From positions 1 to 64,000 of the forward strand of contig CAZUVR010000016.1 in NCBI GenBank assembly GCA_964623815.1: DNA of 64,000 bases, read 5' to 3'. Source of the stretch: Chroococcopsis sp964623815. GTDB taxonomy: Bacteria > Cyanobacteriota > Cyanobacteriia > Cyanobacteriales > Microcystaceae. Positions 16,113 to 23,947 of this stretch are shown here, in pieces (the stretch's first letter is position 1; each line of letters opens with the position of its first letter). The position numbers and the translations under genes are program-made. The notes beneath the pieces were generated by a model. That model was given only the letters and a program-made list of their open reading frames with translations, was not told the DNA's origin and did no database searches.

Positions 16113-16661
16113 TCAGTTGTTTCCCATATTCCCATCGGGCATGATCGTTTTTACGAGCCGAGCATTCTCACCCATAGCCTCGATATTAACATTTTTAGCA
16201 TTGATCAAATTCGCTTCGGTGAGGTTGGTGTACATCCAATAAACTTCCTCAAGGTTAGCCCCAGTTAGGTTGGCTCTTTCAAGGGTGCTTTGGAATAAGG
16301 CCGTACGGCTCAAATCAGCGCCGTCTAAGTTCGTTAAAGCCAGATTGGATTCATTCAAATCGGTGTTTTTCAGGTTGGCATTACTCAAATCGGCACTTTC
16401 TAAGCAGGCAGAGCCGATCATAGCACCGCTTAAATCAGCATCCCTGAGATTCGCTCCGCTCAAGTCGGCGCAAGTTAAAATAGCCCCGCTAAGATTCGCT
16501 CCGCTCAAGTCGGCCCCGACCAAATCGGCAGTGTCTAAGTTAGCACCGCTAAGATTCGCTCCGCTTAAATTAGCACCGTTGAGGTTTTCACCGGCTAACT
16601 CGGCATCTGTAAAATCCCTCTCGCCCGCCGCGTATCTTCTGAGTAATTCGACCGCATTCAT
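16113..16661 (-). CDS. Pentapeptide-repeat protein (long paralogue)
   Basis: The 182-residue protein begins with the leader MNAVELLRRYAAGERDF and continues with more than twenty A(N/D)LXX units to about residue 160, predicted to form a right-handed beta-helix rod. It is a paralogue of the 14069-14392 gene: leader, repeat wording and final GNN agree. There is no signal peptide, so it is cytosolic. The two copies bracket DUF29, DUF4926/DUF6883 and antitoxin-like genes. Confidence 0.9.
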   Translation of the reverse strand: MNAVELLRRYAAGERDFTDAELAGENLNGANLSGANLSGANLDTADLVGADLSGANLSGAILTCADLSGANLRDADLSGAMIGSACLESADLSNANLKNTDLNESNLALTNLDGADLSRTALFQSTLERANLTGANLEEVYWMYTNLTEANLINAKNVNIEAMGENARLVKTIMPDGNMGNN

Positions 16662-16711
16662 AAGAAGACTCTAAAAATTATCAGTAATATTAGTATATAG
16701 TACAAAAATAT

Positions 16712-17125
16712 TTAAGGCAATATCTCGAAATAGTCGATGTTTTCTGTTTGGAGTAGCCCGAAATGCCGTCTATCTAATGTAAGAATCTGTCGAATATTAT
16801 GTCGTTGACCCAGGACGACGAGAGTTGCATCGACTAGACCTAATGGCAAGCTTTTATAACGTTCCATAATAGTCGTTGCTCGTGCGAGATCATCCAAATC
16901 TACAGGTAAATGAATGTAAGCTCCTCTGGTTAGGTCTTCTAAAAACGCTCTTGCAACTCGCTCACCCAAATATTTAGTAGTTAGATAATCGACCTCGGGT
17001 AAAACAGTGGTAGGAATTAAAATATCTTTTGTCCTGACAATTTCAACTGCTGCCGAATGATTTTTGTCATCTCGATCGAGAAAAGCAATGATACCACTGG
17101 TATCCGCTATTACTCGTCCGACCAT
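16712..17125 (-). CDS. vapC: PIN-domain ribonuclease toxin (VapC family)
   Basis: A 137-residue PIN-domain protein. The acidic metal-binding residues are visible as D9 in VIADTSGIIAFLDRDD, a glutamate in TTVLPEVDYL, and aspartates in LGLVDATLVVLGQRH and LTLDRRHF. VapC toxins cut tRNA or rRNA unless bound by their antitoxin. The gene start overlaps the end of the antitoxin gene by 16 bases, the usual antitoxin-then-toxin order. Confidence 0.9.
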   Translation of the reverse strand: MVGRVIADTSGIIAFLDRDDKNHSAAVEIVRTKDILIPTTVLPEVDYLTTKYLGERVARAFLEDLTRGAYIHLPVDLDDLARATTIMERYKSLPLGLVDATLVVLGQRHNIRQILTLDRRHFGLLQTENIDYFEILP

Positions 17126-17331
17126 AGTAGTTCCTCTGTTCTTTCCGATAGGTTCGATAGCCCACTAGCCCCGAGTCCGACGGAAGAGGGCAAAACCCCC
17201 GTTTGTCGTCTGGCTAAGTATTCTTCTACAGCCTCCTGAATTAATTCGATTTGAGTCCGTCCGGTTTGATGGGCGAGTTGTTCAAGGTTTTTCTCTGTAG
17301 TGTCAGGTAGATAAACGGTAGTCGGTTTCAT
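17110..17331 (-). CDS. vapB: Ribbon-helix-helix antitoxin (VapB-like)
   Basis: A 73-residue protein starting at ATG 17331: MKPTTVYLPDTTEKNLEQLA is a ribbon-helix-helix strand and first helix, followed by ELIQEAVEEYLARR. The tail SNLSERTEELLWSDE is the toxin-binding end and overlaps the vapC start. Such proteins dimerise, bind their own promoter and neutralise the toxin. The reading frame is open upstream as far as 17559 through a BrnA-like segment, so a longer fused protein could also be made; the ATG at 17331 gives the family's normal length. Confidence 0.85.
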   Translation of the reverse strand: MKPTTVYLPDTTEKNLEQLAHQTGRTQIELIQEAVEEYLARRQTGVLPSSVGLGASGLSNLSERTEELLWSDE

Positions 17332-17373
17332 AATATTGTCTCTTTCAATAATATCGTTGGTACGGATCACATC

Positions 17374-17502
17374 TTCTGGTAATGGTTGTACAATTCTCGC
17401 ACTGTGCCAGAAATTTTCGTCTAATTTAAGAATATCTGAGGTATCGATGTCAGCATCAGGAATATTTTGTATTTCTTCTATTCGTTCTGGGGATATAGTC
17501 AT
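17374..17502 (-). pseudogene. BrnA-like antitoxin N-terminal remnant
   Basis: ATG 17502, with an AGGAAA ribosome site, opens MTISPERIEEIQNIPDADID and TSDILKLDENFWHSARIV. This is the N-terminus of BrnA-type antitoxins, which are normally about 90 residues or longer. The match ends near residue 43 and the frame continues without a stop into vapB. No BrnT toxin gene lies upstream. It is probably a decayed antitoxin that became fused in frame to the VapBC module. Confidence 0.6.
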
Positions 17503-17539
17503 AACATTTCCTACTAGAACTTGAATCAGAATATAACTC

Positions 17540-17603
17540 ATAAATACCAGCACCCGCATTTAAAAATACCAGTACCAGGGTTTAAAAATACCAGCACCCC
17601 AAC
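17540..17603. repeat. Three tandem copies of a 22-bp unit
   Basis: The core taaaaataccag(c/t)acc occurs three times at 22-base spacing (starting near 17540, 17559 and 17581). It overlaps the upstream end of the BrnA/VapB frame and lies in the gap before nifE, so it may belong to the toxin-antitoxin promoter region. Confidence 0.75.
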
Positions 17604-17732
17604 CCGAAAGAAAACTCAAGATTACCACCACAAAAAGCTTACAGGCTGAGTACCCCCATATAAACAATCTTATAACTTCAACCGGTGCGAGTACCTGAAA
17701 ACAAAAAATTGTATCTGCTTGAATAGTTCTAA

Positions 17733-17756
17733 CGCATAACTTGACCGAGTTATACG
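17733..17756. promoter_or_regulatory. Imperfect inverted repeat upstream of nifE, candidate operator
   Basis: Two 9-base arms, cgcataact and agttatacg, are complementary at eight positions and are separated by six bases. The right end is 30 bases before the nifE start. It is the clearest dyad in the gap and could be a site for a nif regulator. No NtcA box (GTA-N8-TAC) was found nearby. Confidence 0.4.
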
Positions 17757-17786
17757 CTACTACACGGAATTCAATAAACTTGTACT

Positions 17787-19157
17787 ATGAAACTCACCCA
17801 AGGGAAGATCAACGAGCTGCTGACTCAGCCAGGTTGTGATCACAATCATAAGAAAGAGGGACAAGGTAAGAATAAATCCTGTAAACAGCAGGCCCAACCC
17901 GGGGCGGCTCAGGGCGGATGTGCGTTTGATGGAGCCTCGATCGCACTCGTACCTATCACCGATGTAGCCCACTTAGTACATGGCCCGATTGCCTGCGCGG
18001 GTAACTCCTGGGGCAGTCGCGGTAGTCTCTCCAGCGGCTCGATGACTTATAAAATGTGCTTCACCACCGACATCGGCGAAAACGATGTGATATTCGGCGG
18101 TGAAAAGAAACTCTATAAAGCAATTTCCGAAGTAGTAAAGCGTTATGAGCCGGCGGCGGTTTTCGTATACTCCACCTGTGTCACAGCCCTAATCGGCGAT
18201 GACTTAAATGCAGTGTGTAAAGCCGCAGCCGATAAACTCGGTACACCAGTTATTCCCGTTCAATCTCCCGGTTTCGTAGGTAGTAAAAATCTCGGCAACC
18301 GTTTAGGCGGCGAATCCCTCCTAGAATACGTCGTCGGCTCCGAAGAACCAGAATACACCACTCCCTACGACATCAACCTCATCGGTGAATATAATATAGC
18401 TGGGGAGATGTGGCCCGTTATCGAGATTATGGAGCGTCTCGGTATACGGGTACTCGCTAAAATCACCGGCGATGCCAAATATAAAGAAATCTGCCACGCC
18501 CATAGAGCGAAACTCAACGTGATGATTTGCTCTAAGGCTCTAATCAATATGGCTACCAAGATGCAGGAGCGTTATGGTATCCCCTATATCGAAGAATCTT
18601 TCTACGGCATCGCTGACATGAATCGTTGCCTCCGCAATATCGCGGCTAAATTGGGCTGCCCCGATTTACAAGCCAGGGTAGAAAAGCTCATCGTTGAAGA
18701 AACCGAGAAATTAGATAAGGCACTGGCTCCCTACCGTCAACGCTTACAGGGTAAACGGATGGTATTGTATACTGGGGGCGTGAAAAGTTGGTCAGTTATC
18801 TCGGCGGCTCAAGATTTGGGTATGCATGTTTGCGCCACCTCCACCGCTAAAAGCACCGAAGAAGATAAGGCGAAGATTAAAGAGCTTCTCGGGGAAGACG
18901 GGGTGATGTTACAGAAAGGTAGCCCCACGGAATTGATCAAGGTAATAGAGAAGACGAAAGCCGATTTATTGGTGGCGGGGGGCAGAAACCAATATACAGC
19001 ACTAAAAGCCCGTGTGCCCTTCCTCGATATTAATCAGGAGCGTCATCACCCCTACGCTAGTTACAGCGGCATGATTGAGATGGCGAAAGAAATCGATTCG
19101 GCCCTACATAGCCCGATTTGGAAACAAGTAAAACAACCGGCACCCTGGGAGGTTTAA
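17787..19157 (+). CDS. nifE: Nitrogenase FeMo-cofactor scaffold protein NifE
   Basis: The 456-residue protein is the NifD-like half of the NifEN scaffold, on which NifB-co matures to FeMo-cofactor in the cytosol. Cluster-binding cysteines are visible in GGCAFDGASIAL (C45), GPIACAGNSWGSRG (C70) and YSTCVTALIGDD. GGVKSWSVISAAQDLGM occurs in the C-terminal domain. Length is normal. nifN begins four bases after its stop. In most cyanobacteria nifHDK lie directly upstream; here a toxin-antitoxin island does. Confidence 0.97.
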   Translation: MKLTQGKINELLTQPGCDHNHKKEGQGKNKSCKQQAQPGAAQGGCAFDGASIALVPITDVAHLVHGPIACAGNSWGSRGSLSSGSMTYKMCFTTDIGENDVIFGGEKKLYKAISEVVKRYEPAAVFVYSTCVTALIGDDLNAVCKAAADKLGTPVIPVQSPGFVGSKNLGNRLGGESLLEYVVGSEEPEYTTPYDINLIGEYNIAGEMWPVIEIMERLGIRVLAKITGDAKYKEICHAHRAKLNVMICSKALINMATKMQERYGIPYIEESFYGIADMNRCLRNIAAKLGCPDLQARVEKLIVEETEKLDKALAPYRQRLQGKRMVLYTGGVKSWSVISAAQDLGMHVCATSTAKSTEEDKAKIKELLGEDGVMLQKGSPTELIKVIEKTKADLLVAGGRNQYTALKARVPFLDINQERHHPYASYSGMIEMAKEIDSALHSPIWKQVKQPAPWEV

Positions 19158-19161
19158 AGTC

Positions 19162-20511
19162 ATGACTACTATCACCACTCCTAAGAAATCCGTAGCCGTT
19201 AATCCCCTCAAGTTAAGTCAGCCCTTCGGTGCGGCTCTAGCTTTCCTCGGTTTAAAAGGCACCATGCCCCTATTTCACGGCTCCCAGGGTTGTACCGCCT
19301 TCGCTAAAACTCTACTGGTGCGCCATTTCCGTGAGGCGATTCCCCTCTCGACTACGGCGATGACGGAGGTGAGTACGATTTTGGGCGGCGAGGAAAATGT
19401 AGAACAGGCGATCCTTACTTTAGTAGAGAAAGCGAAACCGAAAATGATCGGTTTGTTGACTACTGGCTTAACGGAAACTCGCGGCGATGATATGCCAGGG
19501 ATTCTGAAAACTATTCGTAAGCGTCACCCGGAGTTAGACGATTTACCCATAATCTTCGTCTCTACTCCCGACTTTCGCGGGGCGGCACAGGATGGATTTT
19601 CTGCGGCAACGAGCGCGATCGTATCTACTGATTATGGTTCTTCCTCCTGTGTTCCCGCTCCTAGTCTATTACCTCAGGTGACGATATTAGCTGGCTCGAT
19701 GTTAGCCCCCGGCGATGTGGATGAGATTCGAGACATCGTGCGTGAGTTCGGTTTTAGCCCTCTGGTATTACCAGATTTAGGCGCTTCCCTCGATGGGCAT
19801 CTAGAAGATGAATTTCACACCGTTACCACTGGAGGCACATCTTTAAGTCAACTGCAACGCTTACATTGCTCGATTTATACCCTAGCCATCGGGGAAAGTA
19901 TGCGCCCAGCTGCGGAGATTCTTAGAGAGCGTTTCGGCACTATTTATGAAGTGTTTCCTTCTGTAGTGGGGTTAGAAGCCACTGATAATTTTATCTGGCG
20001 TTTATCCCAATTGGCTAATTCTCGCTATGATCCTCATCTGCATATAGAGCCGATGATACCGGATAGATATAAGCGCCAGAGACGACAGTTACAGGATGCT
20101 ATTTTAGATACCCATTTCTATTTCAGTAACAAGCGTATCTGTTTGGCGATGGAGCCGGATTTACTTTATCAAATCAGTTGGTTACTACATAGTATGGGTG
20201 CAAAAATTCAAGCTGCAGTTACTCCTACTAAGTCACCTTTATTAAGTAATTTACCCTTAGATGAGGTGATTATCGGAGACTTAGAAGATTTAGAAACTTT
20301 GGCTCAGGGGGCTGATTTATTGATTACTAATTCTCACGGAGAAATGATAGTCAAAAAGCTGAATATTCCCCTCTACAGAATGGGTTATCCCATATACGAT
20401 CGCCTCGGTAACGGTTATCGCTGTTTAGTCGGCTATCGCGGTACAATGCAATTCCTCTTCGATGTAGGTAATATCTTCGTCGAAGCGGAAGCGAATCACG
20501 CTCATCATTAA
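19162..20511 (+). CDS. nifN: Nitrogenase FeMo-cofactor scaffold protein NifN
   Basis: The 449-residue NifK-like partner of NifE. Seen: the N-terminal VNPLKLSQPFGAALAFLG, HGSQGCTAFAKTLLVRHF with C44, and the C-terminal GYPIYDRLGNGYRCLVGYRG. It forms the heterotetramer with NifE that holds the cofactor precursor. It is followed 40 bases later by a DUF269-like gene. A 68-base stretch of it (19565-19632) has a relic copy at 13346-13413. Confidence 0.97.
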   Translation: MTTITTPKKSVAVNPLKLSQPFGAALAFLGLKGTMPLFHGSQGCTAFAKTLLVRHFREAIPLSTTAMTEVSTILGGEENVEQAILTLVEKAKPKMIGLLTTGLTETRGDDMPGILKTIRKRHPELDDLPIIFVSTPDFRGAAQDGFSAATSAIVSTDYGSSSCVPAPSLLPQVTILAGSMLAPGDVDEIRDIVREFGFSPLVLPDLGASLDGHLEDEFHTVTTGGTSLSQLQRLHCSIYTLAIGESMRPAAEILRERFGTIYEVFPSVVGLEATDNFIWRLSQLANSRYDPHLHIEPMIPDRYKRQRRQLQDAILDTHFYFSNKRICLAMEPDLLYQISWLLHSMGAKIQAAVTPTKSPLLSNLPLDEVIIGDLEDLETLAQGADLLITNSHGEMIVKKLNIPLYRMGYPIYDRLGNGYRCLVGYRGTMQFLFDVGNIFVEAEANHAHH

Positions 20512-20551
20512 TCCTAACACCTAAAAACTCTATCTACGGAATTCAATCACC

Positions 20552-21022
20552 ATGTCTCAATCTGCTATTTTATACAAGCCAACTGGCGCTAAAATCTATC
20601 AGTTTTCTCCTAGTAAAAATACATATAATCATCCTCTTGTCAAGGAAATAGTTCAGCAATTTCACGAGCAGACTAGAGAAGATAATCGTCAAGATTTGAC
20701 CGAGCAAAGTTTTATCGATAGTTTTATCGGTACGGGTAAGAATAAAACTCAAGATATTAGTTTTCATCATTTTAAAGTGTCCGTTTTTTTTAATGCGATC
20801 GCGCAACAAATCGCAAAACAAACCGGACAGAACCCCCAGCTTTTTCTCAATCTCAGCGATAGCGGTTCAAGCTCTGCTTTGATCTGTTGCGGTAATCTCT
20901 TGGTGATGTATGAGATGTTACCGAAAGTCAGTAACTTCGGCTTTACTTCTCTCGACAAACTAATCAAAGAAGCGCAAAGAATCATCGAAATCGCCGTGAT
21001 GAGAATCGATCAATTTTTCTAA
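20552..21022 (+). CDS. Divergent DUF269 (NifX-associated) paralogue
   Basis: A 156-residue protein lying between nifN and nifX. From about residue 72 it follows the DUF269 protein encoded at 21621-22103: FFNAIAQQIAKQTGQNPQLF against FFRAIAALIEKETGKLCQVV, then CCGNLLVMYEMLPKVSNFGF against WTGKLMVVNRTLRDAQRFGF. The first 70 residues differ and contain a TGKNKTQDISF stretch. DUF269 proteins are nif-specific with unproven function. The usual cyanobacterial order nifE-nifN-nifX-DUF269 has no gene here, so this looks like a duplicated, diverged member. It has no visible strong ribosome site. Confidence 0.75.
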   Translation: MSQSAILYKPTGAKIYQFSPSKNTYNHPLVKEIVQQFHEQTREDNRQDLTEQSFIDSFIGTGKNKTQDISFHHFKVSVFFNAIAQQIAKQTGQNPQLFLNLSDSGSSSALICCGNLLVMYEMLPKVSNFGFTSLDKLIKEAQRIIEIAVMRIDQFF

Positions 21023-21078
21023 AGGAGGCAAGAAACCACAGTAACTATCTATTCCCTATCCCTTATTCAGTAAAGACC

Positions 21079-21480
21079 ATGAAAGTAGCTTTTGCAACTA
21101 GCGACAACGTTCACGTCGATGCTCACTTTGGTTGGGCGAAACAGGTAGCCCTATACGAAGTATCTCCGGGCGGTTTCGAGTTCTGTAAAACAATCGAATT
21201 CAAAGGAGACTTAAAAGAAGATGGCAACGAAGATAAATTAGTCCCGAAGATAGCCGCTTTATCTGATTGTGCGATCGTTTACGTCTCTGCCATTGGTGGT
21301 AGTGCTGCTACCCAATTAATTCAAAAGAAAATAACCCCTATCAGAACTAAAAAAGAAGACGAAACGATCGAGGAAGTTCTCAACGAACTACTCGGCATCC
21401 TTAACGGAGATCCCCCACCGTGGCTGAGAAAAATCATCCAAGCTGAATCTAAATCTTTCGACTTTGAAGATGAAGATTAA
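21079..21480 (+). CDS. nifX: Nitrogen fixation protein NifX
   Basis: A 133-residue protein of the NifX/NifY/dinitrogenase-cofactor-binding family: MKVAFATSDNVHVDAHFGWAK at the start, then the CAIVYVSAIGGSAATQLIQK core. NifX carries cofactor intermediates between NifB, NifEN and the apo-enzyme. Its acidic tail FDFEDED is common in cyanobacterial NifX. A 140-base gap with hairpin repeats separates it from the next gene. Confidence 0.95.
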   Translation: MKVAFATSDNVHVDAHFGWAKQVALYEVSPGGFEFCKTIEFKGDLKEDGNEDKLVPKIAALSDCAIVYVSAIGGSAATQLIQKKITPIRTKKEDETIEEVLNELLGILNGDPPPWLRKIIQAESKSFDFEDED

Positions 21481-21484
21481 TCGC

Positions 21485-21548
21485 CGGTAGCAACCGCCGG
21501 CAGGGAATTAATTCCCTGCCTCATAGCTAAAGTCGGTTAAAACCGACT
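21485..21548. repeat. Two palindromic hairpins between nifX and DUF269
   Basis: The first is a 22-base perfect palindrome (21499-21520, ggcagggaatt with aattccctgcc). The second (21531-21548) pairs agtcggtt with aaccgact. The first recurs with a slightly different loop at 45827-45849, so it is a dispersed repeat. Inside the operon it could trim or attenuate the message. Confidence 0.75.
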
Positions 21549-21620
21549 AACCCTATGAAATTCGTAGTTACTACAAGCGGAAATTGTAAACATTATTAAC
21601 CATCACCTCTCAAACAAACT

Positions 21621-22103
21621 ATGACCGTTACTACTTCTTTAGATACGACCGAAGCATTAAATCAATTCATCGCTGAAAACGCTTTCTTAGGCGAATTAGC
21701 TAGACAGATGCGGGCGCAGGATCATTATGGTACTTTCCGGAACTGGGAAGATCGTTTAGTATTAGCTCCCTTCGTAGTTAGCAAACAGAAAAAGAAAGAA
21801 ATCTCGGTAGATGGAGACGTTGACCCTGTAACCCAATTAAGAGTTTTATCTTTCTTCCGCGCCATCGCCGCCCTGATAGAAAAAGAAACAGGAAAACTCT
21901 GTCAGGTAGTGATCGATTTAAGTCATGAGGGTTTCGGCTGGTCTTTAATCTGGACGGGTAAATTGATGGTGGTCAATCGCACCCTCAGAGATGCTCAGAG
22001 ATTTGGCTTCGACTCCTTCGAGAAACTCGCATCTGAGGGAGAAAAACTAGCTAACTCAGGAGTAGAAATAATCAAACGTTTCCCCGAAGTCGCTGATATT
22101 TAA
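21621..22103 (+). CDS. NifX-associated protein (DUF269)
   Basis: A 160-residue protein with the DUF269 pattern: AFLGELARQMRAQDHYGTFR, then LRVLSFFRAIAALIEKETGK and the central HEGFGWSLIWTGKLMVVN. The family occurs only in nitrogen-fixing organisms, next to nifX, and is thought to help cofactor handling, but no biochemical role is proven. It is followed nine bases later by the DUF683 gene. A second, diverged member is encoded at 20552-21022. Confidence 0.92.
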   Translation: MTVTTSLDTTEALNQFIAENAFLGELARQMRAQDHYGTFRNWEDRLVLAPFVVSKQKKKEISVDGDVDPVTQLRVLSFFRAIAALIEKETGKLCQVVIDLSHEGFGWSLIWTGKLMVVNRTLRDAQRFGFDSFEKLASEGEKLANSGVEIIKRFPEVADI

Positions 22104-22112
22104 GGAGAGGCT

Positions 22113-22343
22113 ATGACCACAGAAACCATACCCGAGCAAAGCCAGATAGAAGAGTTGAAAGACAAGATCAAAAAACTCAATTCTAAAGCCGGTCAGATGA
22201 AGATGGATCTGCACGATTTAGCAGAAGGATTACCTAACGATTATGAAAATCTCATGGTTTTAGCTCAACAAACTTTCGAGATTTATCAGACATTAGATAC
22301 CCTGAAAAAACAACTGAAACAATGGGAGAAATTAAAATCATGA
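22113..22343 (+). CDS. DUF683 / CCE_0567-type protein
   Basis: A 76-residue, mostly helical protein (IEELKDKIKKLNSKAGQMKM, LHDLAEGLPNDYENLM) of the DUF683 family, which forms a helical hairpin and in a Cyanothece homologue was described as metal binding. The AAGGAGAGG ribosome site is strong. The stop overlaps the nifW start in an ATGA arrangement, so translation is coupled. Confidence 0.92.
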   Translation: MTTETIPEQSQIEELKDKIKKLNSKAGQMKMDLHDLAEGLPNDYENLMVLAQQTFEIYQTLDTLKKQLKQWEKLKS

Positions 22344-22678
22344 CCGATTTATCCACTTTTAAAACCCTCACCACCGCTGAGGAATACCTAGAGTTTTTCG
22401 CCATTCCATATGATCAGCACTTCGTCAACGTCAACAGATTACATATTCTCAAACAATTTTCTCTATTAATACGGGAGGTGAATAAAGCTTTCCCAGATTT
22501 AGAGGAAACGGAGATACTAGATAAATATAAGTCAGCTTTAACCGAAGCTTACGAAGTATTCCTCACTCGTAGCCCGCTAGAAACGAAACTATTTAAAGTC
22601 TTTAACGACAAACCGAAAAACGTGGTGTTATTAGGGGAAATCGGCGGCGTAAATAGCTCATCGGCGGGAGTGATCTAA
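22340..22678 (+). CDS. nifW: Nitrogenase stabilising/protective protein NifW
   Basis: A 112-residue protein: LTTAEEYLEFFAIPYDQHFV is the conserved NifW start and HILKQFSLLIREVNKAFP follows. NifW associates with the MoFe protein and helps its maturation or protects it from oxygen. ATG 22340 is chosen because it overlaps the DUF683 stop; ATG 22322 would add six residues. hesA starts two bases after the stop. Confidence 0.95.
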   Translation: MTDLSTFKTLTTAEEYLEFFAIPYDQHFVNVNRLHILKQFSLLIREVNKAFPDLEETEILDKYKSALTEAYEVFLTRSPLETKLFKVFNDKPKNVVLLGEIGGVNSSSAGVI

Positions 22679-22680
22679 TC

Positions 22681-23481
22681 ATGATTCAATTATCACCGAT
22701 CGAACTCGAACGTTATCAACGTCAGATGATGTTATCCGGCTTCGGAGAAGAAGGCCAGAAAATACTTAAATCCACTACCGCCCTAGTTACCGGGGTAGGG
22801 GGCTTAGGCGGCACTGTCGCGCTTTATCTGGCGGTGGCGGGGATTGGCAAGCTTATTTTAGTTCGGGGTGGTGAATTGCGTCTCGATGATATGAATCGTC
22901 AGATTTTGATGACTCATGATTGGGTAGGACAACCGAGAGTTTTTAAAGCTAAAGAGACTCTCGAAAAGATTAACCCCGATGTGGAAATCGAAGCCATAGC
23001 CGAGTATGTCACTGAGGATAACGTCGATGAATTGGTACAGAGGGCGGATATTGCCCTAGATTGTGCCTTCAACTTCGACGAAAGGGATTTACTTAATGAG
23101 GCTTGCGTGCGCTGGGGTGTGCCGATGGTAGAAGCAGCCATGAGCGAGATGTCTGGTTATCTAACCACGATCGTACCCCATGAAACCCCTTGCCTATCCT
23201 GTATCTTCCCAGAAAAACCCGTCTGGGATAGATGGGGCTTCGGGGTATTGGGGGCCGTATCCGGCACCCTCGCCTGTCTCGCCGCCCTAGAAGCCATAAA
23301 ACATCTCACAGGGATGGGTAGCCCCCTCTACGGGCAACTGCTAACGATGGATTTGGCTACGGCTAATTTCTCCAAATACCGCACCTATCACGAAACTGAT
23401 TGCCCCGTTTGCGGTGGTAAAAAAGCCCATGAGTGGCACTCTACAACCGCGAGAAAAAGTGTTCGATTACCGATTGCTTAA
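22681..23481 (+). CDS. hesA: HesA, ThiF/MoeB-like E1 family protein
   Basis: The 266-residue protein has the nucleotide-binding GVGGLGGTVALYLA near residue 40 and two CxxC zinc pairs (PCLSCIFP and CPVCGG). It is a ThiF/MoeB relative that adenylates a carrier or partner. In cyanobacterial nif operons HesA is tied to metallocluster or molybdenum handling and is needed for full nitrogenase activity; the substrate is not settled. It is followed by heptamer repeats and hesB. Confidence 0.93.
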   Translation: MIQLSPIELERYQRQMMLSGFGEEGQKILKSTTALVTGVGGLGGTVALYLAVAGIGKLILVRGGELRLDDMNRQILMTHDWVGQPRVFKAKETLEKINPDVEIEAIAEYVTEDNVDELVQRADIALDCAFNFDERDLLNEACVRWGVPMVEAAMSEMSGYLTTIVPHETPCLSCIFPEKPVWDRWGFGVLGAVSGTLACLAALEAIKHLTGMGSPLYGQLLTMDLATANFSKYRTYHETDCPVCGGKKAHEWHSTTARKSVRLPIA

Positions 23482-23487
23482 TACTGT

Positions 23488-23506
23488 GGGAGTCGGGAGT
23501 CGGGGG
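23488..23506. repeat. GGGAGTC heptamer repeat between hesA and hesB
   Basis: Two tandem gggagtc units and a partial third occur in the 86-base gap. They are the same family as the repeats at 13222-13289 and 24271-24360. Confidence 0.75.
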
Positions 23507-23567
23507 TAAAACTCTTAATTTACCCGAATAATTAGCCAAGTTTTGTATCAACTCAAGAGAGGTTTGT

Positions 23568-23933
23568 ATGACCGTTAGTTTAACTGAAAAAGCTGCTTTT
23601 CGTCTGCGTACATTTTTAAAAACAAGCGTAGGCGAGATTAGCGATAAAGGTGTGAGAGTCGGCGTTAAAGATGGTGGCTGTAGCGGCTACGAATACGCGC
23701 TCGACTTAGTAGATTCACCCCAACAAGATGATTTGATTTACGAACAGGATAAAGTAGCTATCTACATCGATCCTAAAAGCGCACCTCTCCTTAATGGAGT
23801 AGTTATCGATTTCGTAGAGAGCTTAACTCAAAGTGGTTTTGTTTTTACCAATCCTAACGCCACTGATACCTGTGGATGCGGTAAATCATTCACTGCCGGT
23901 GATTGCACACCTTCCCCCACTTCTTGTAATTAA
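23568..23933 (+). CDS. hesB: HesB, iron-sulfur carrier (IscA family)
   Basis: A 121-residue A-type iron-sulfur carrier. The three conserved cysteines are visible in KDGGCSGYEYAL and, near the end, in TDTCGCGKSF. It hands [Fe-S] clusters to nif proteins. A C-terminal tail with two more cysteines (FTAGDCTPSPTSCN) is longer than in the general IscA proteins. fdxH starts 14 bases later. Confidence 0.94.
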   Translation: MTVSLTEKAAFRLRTFLKTSVGEISDKGVRVGVKDGGCSGYEYALDLVDSPQQDDLIYEQDKVAIYIDPKSAPLLNGVVIDFVESLTQSGFVFTNPNATDTCGCGKSFTAGDCTPSPTSCN

Positions 23934-23947
23934 TAGGAGCTAAAACC

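Noticed and set aside
16270..16674. 134-residue plus-strand frame rich in alanine, proline and lysine
   Set aside because: It is the antisense shadow of the pentapeptide-repeat gene, open only because of the repeat's base pattern.
17560..17786. NtcA box upstream of nifE
   Set aside because: No GTA-N8-TAC arrangement was found; only the imperfect dyad remains.
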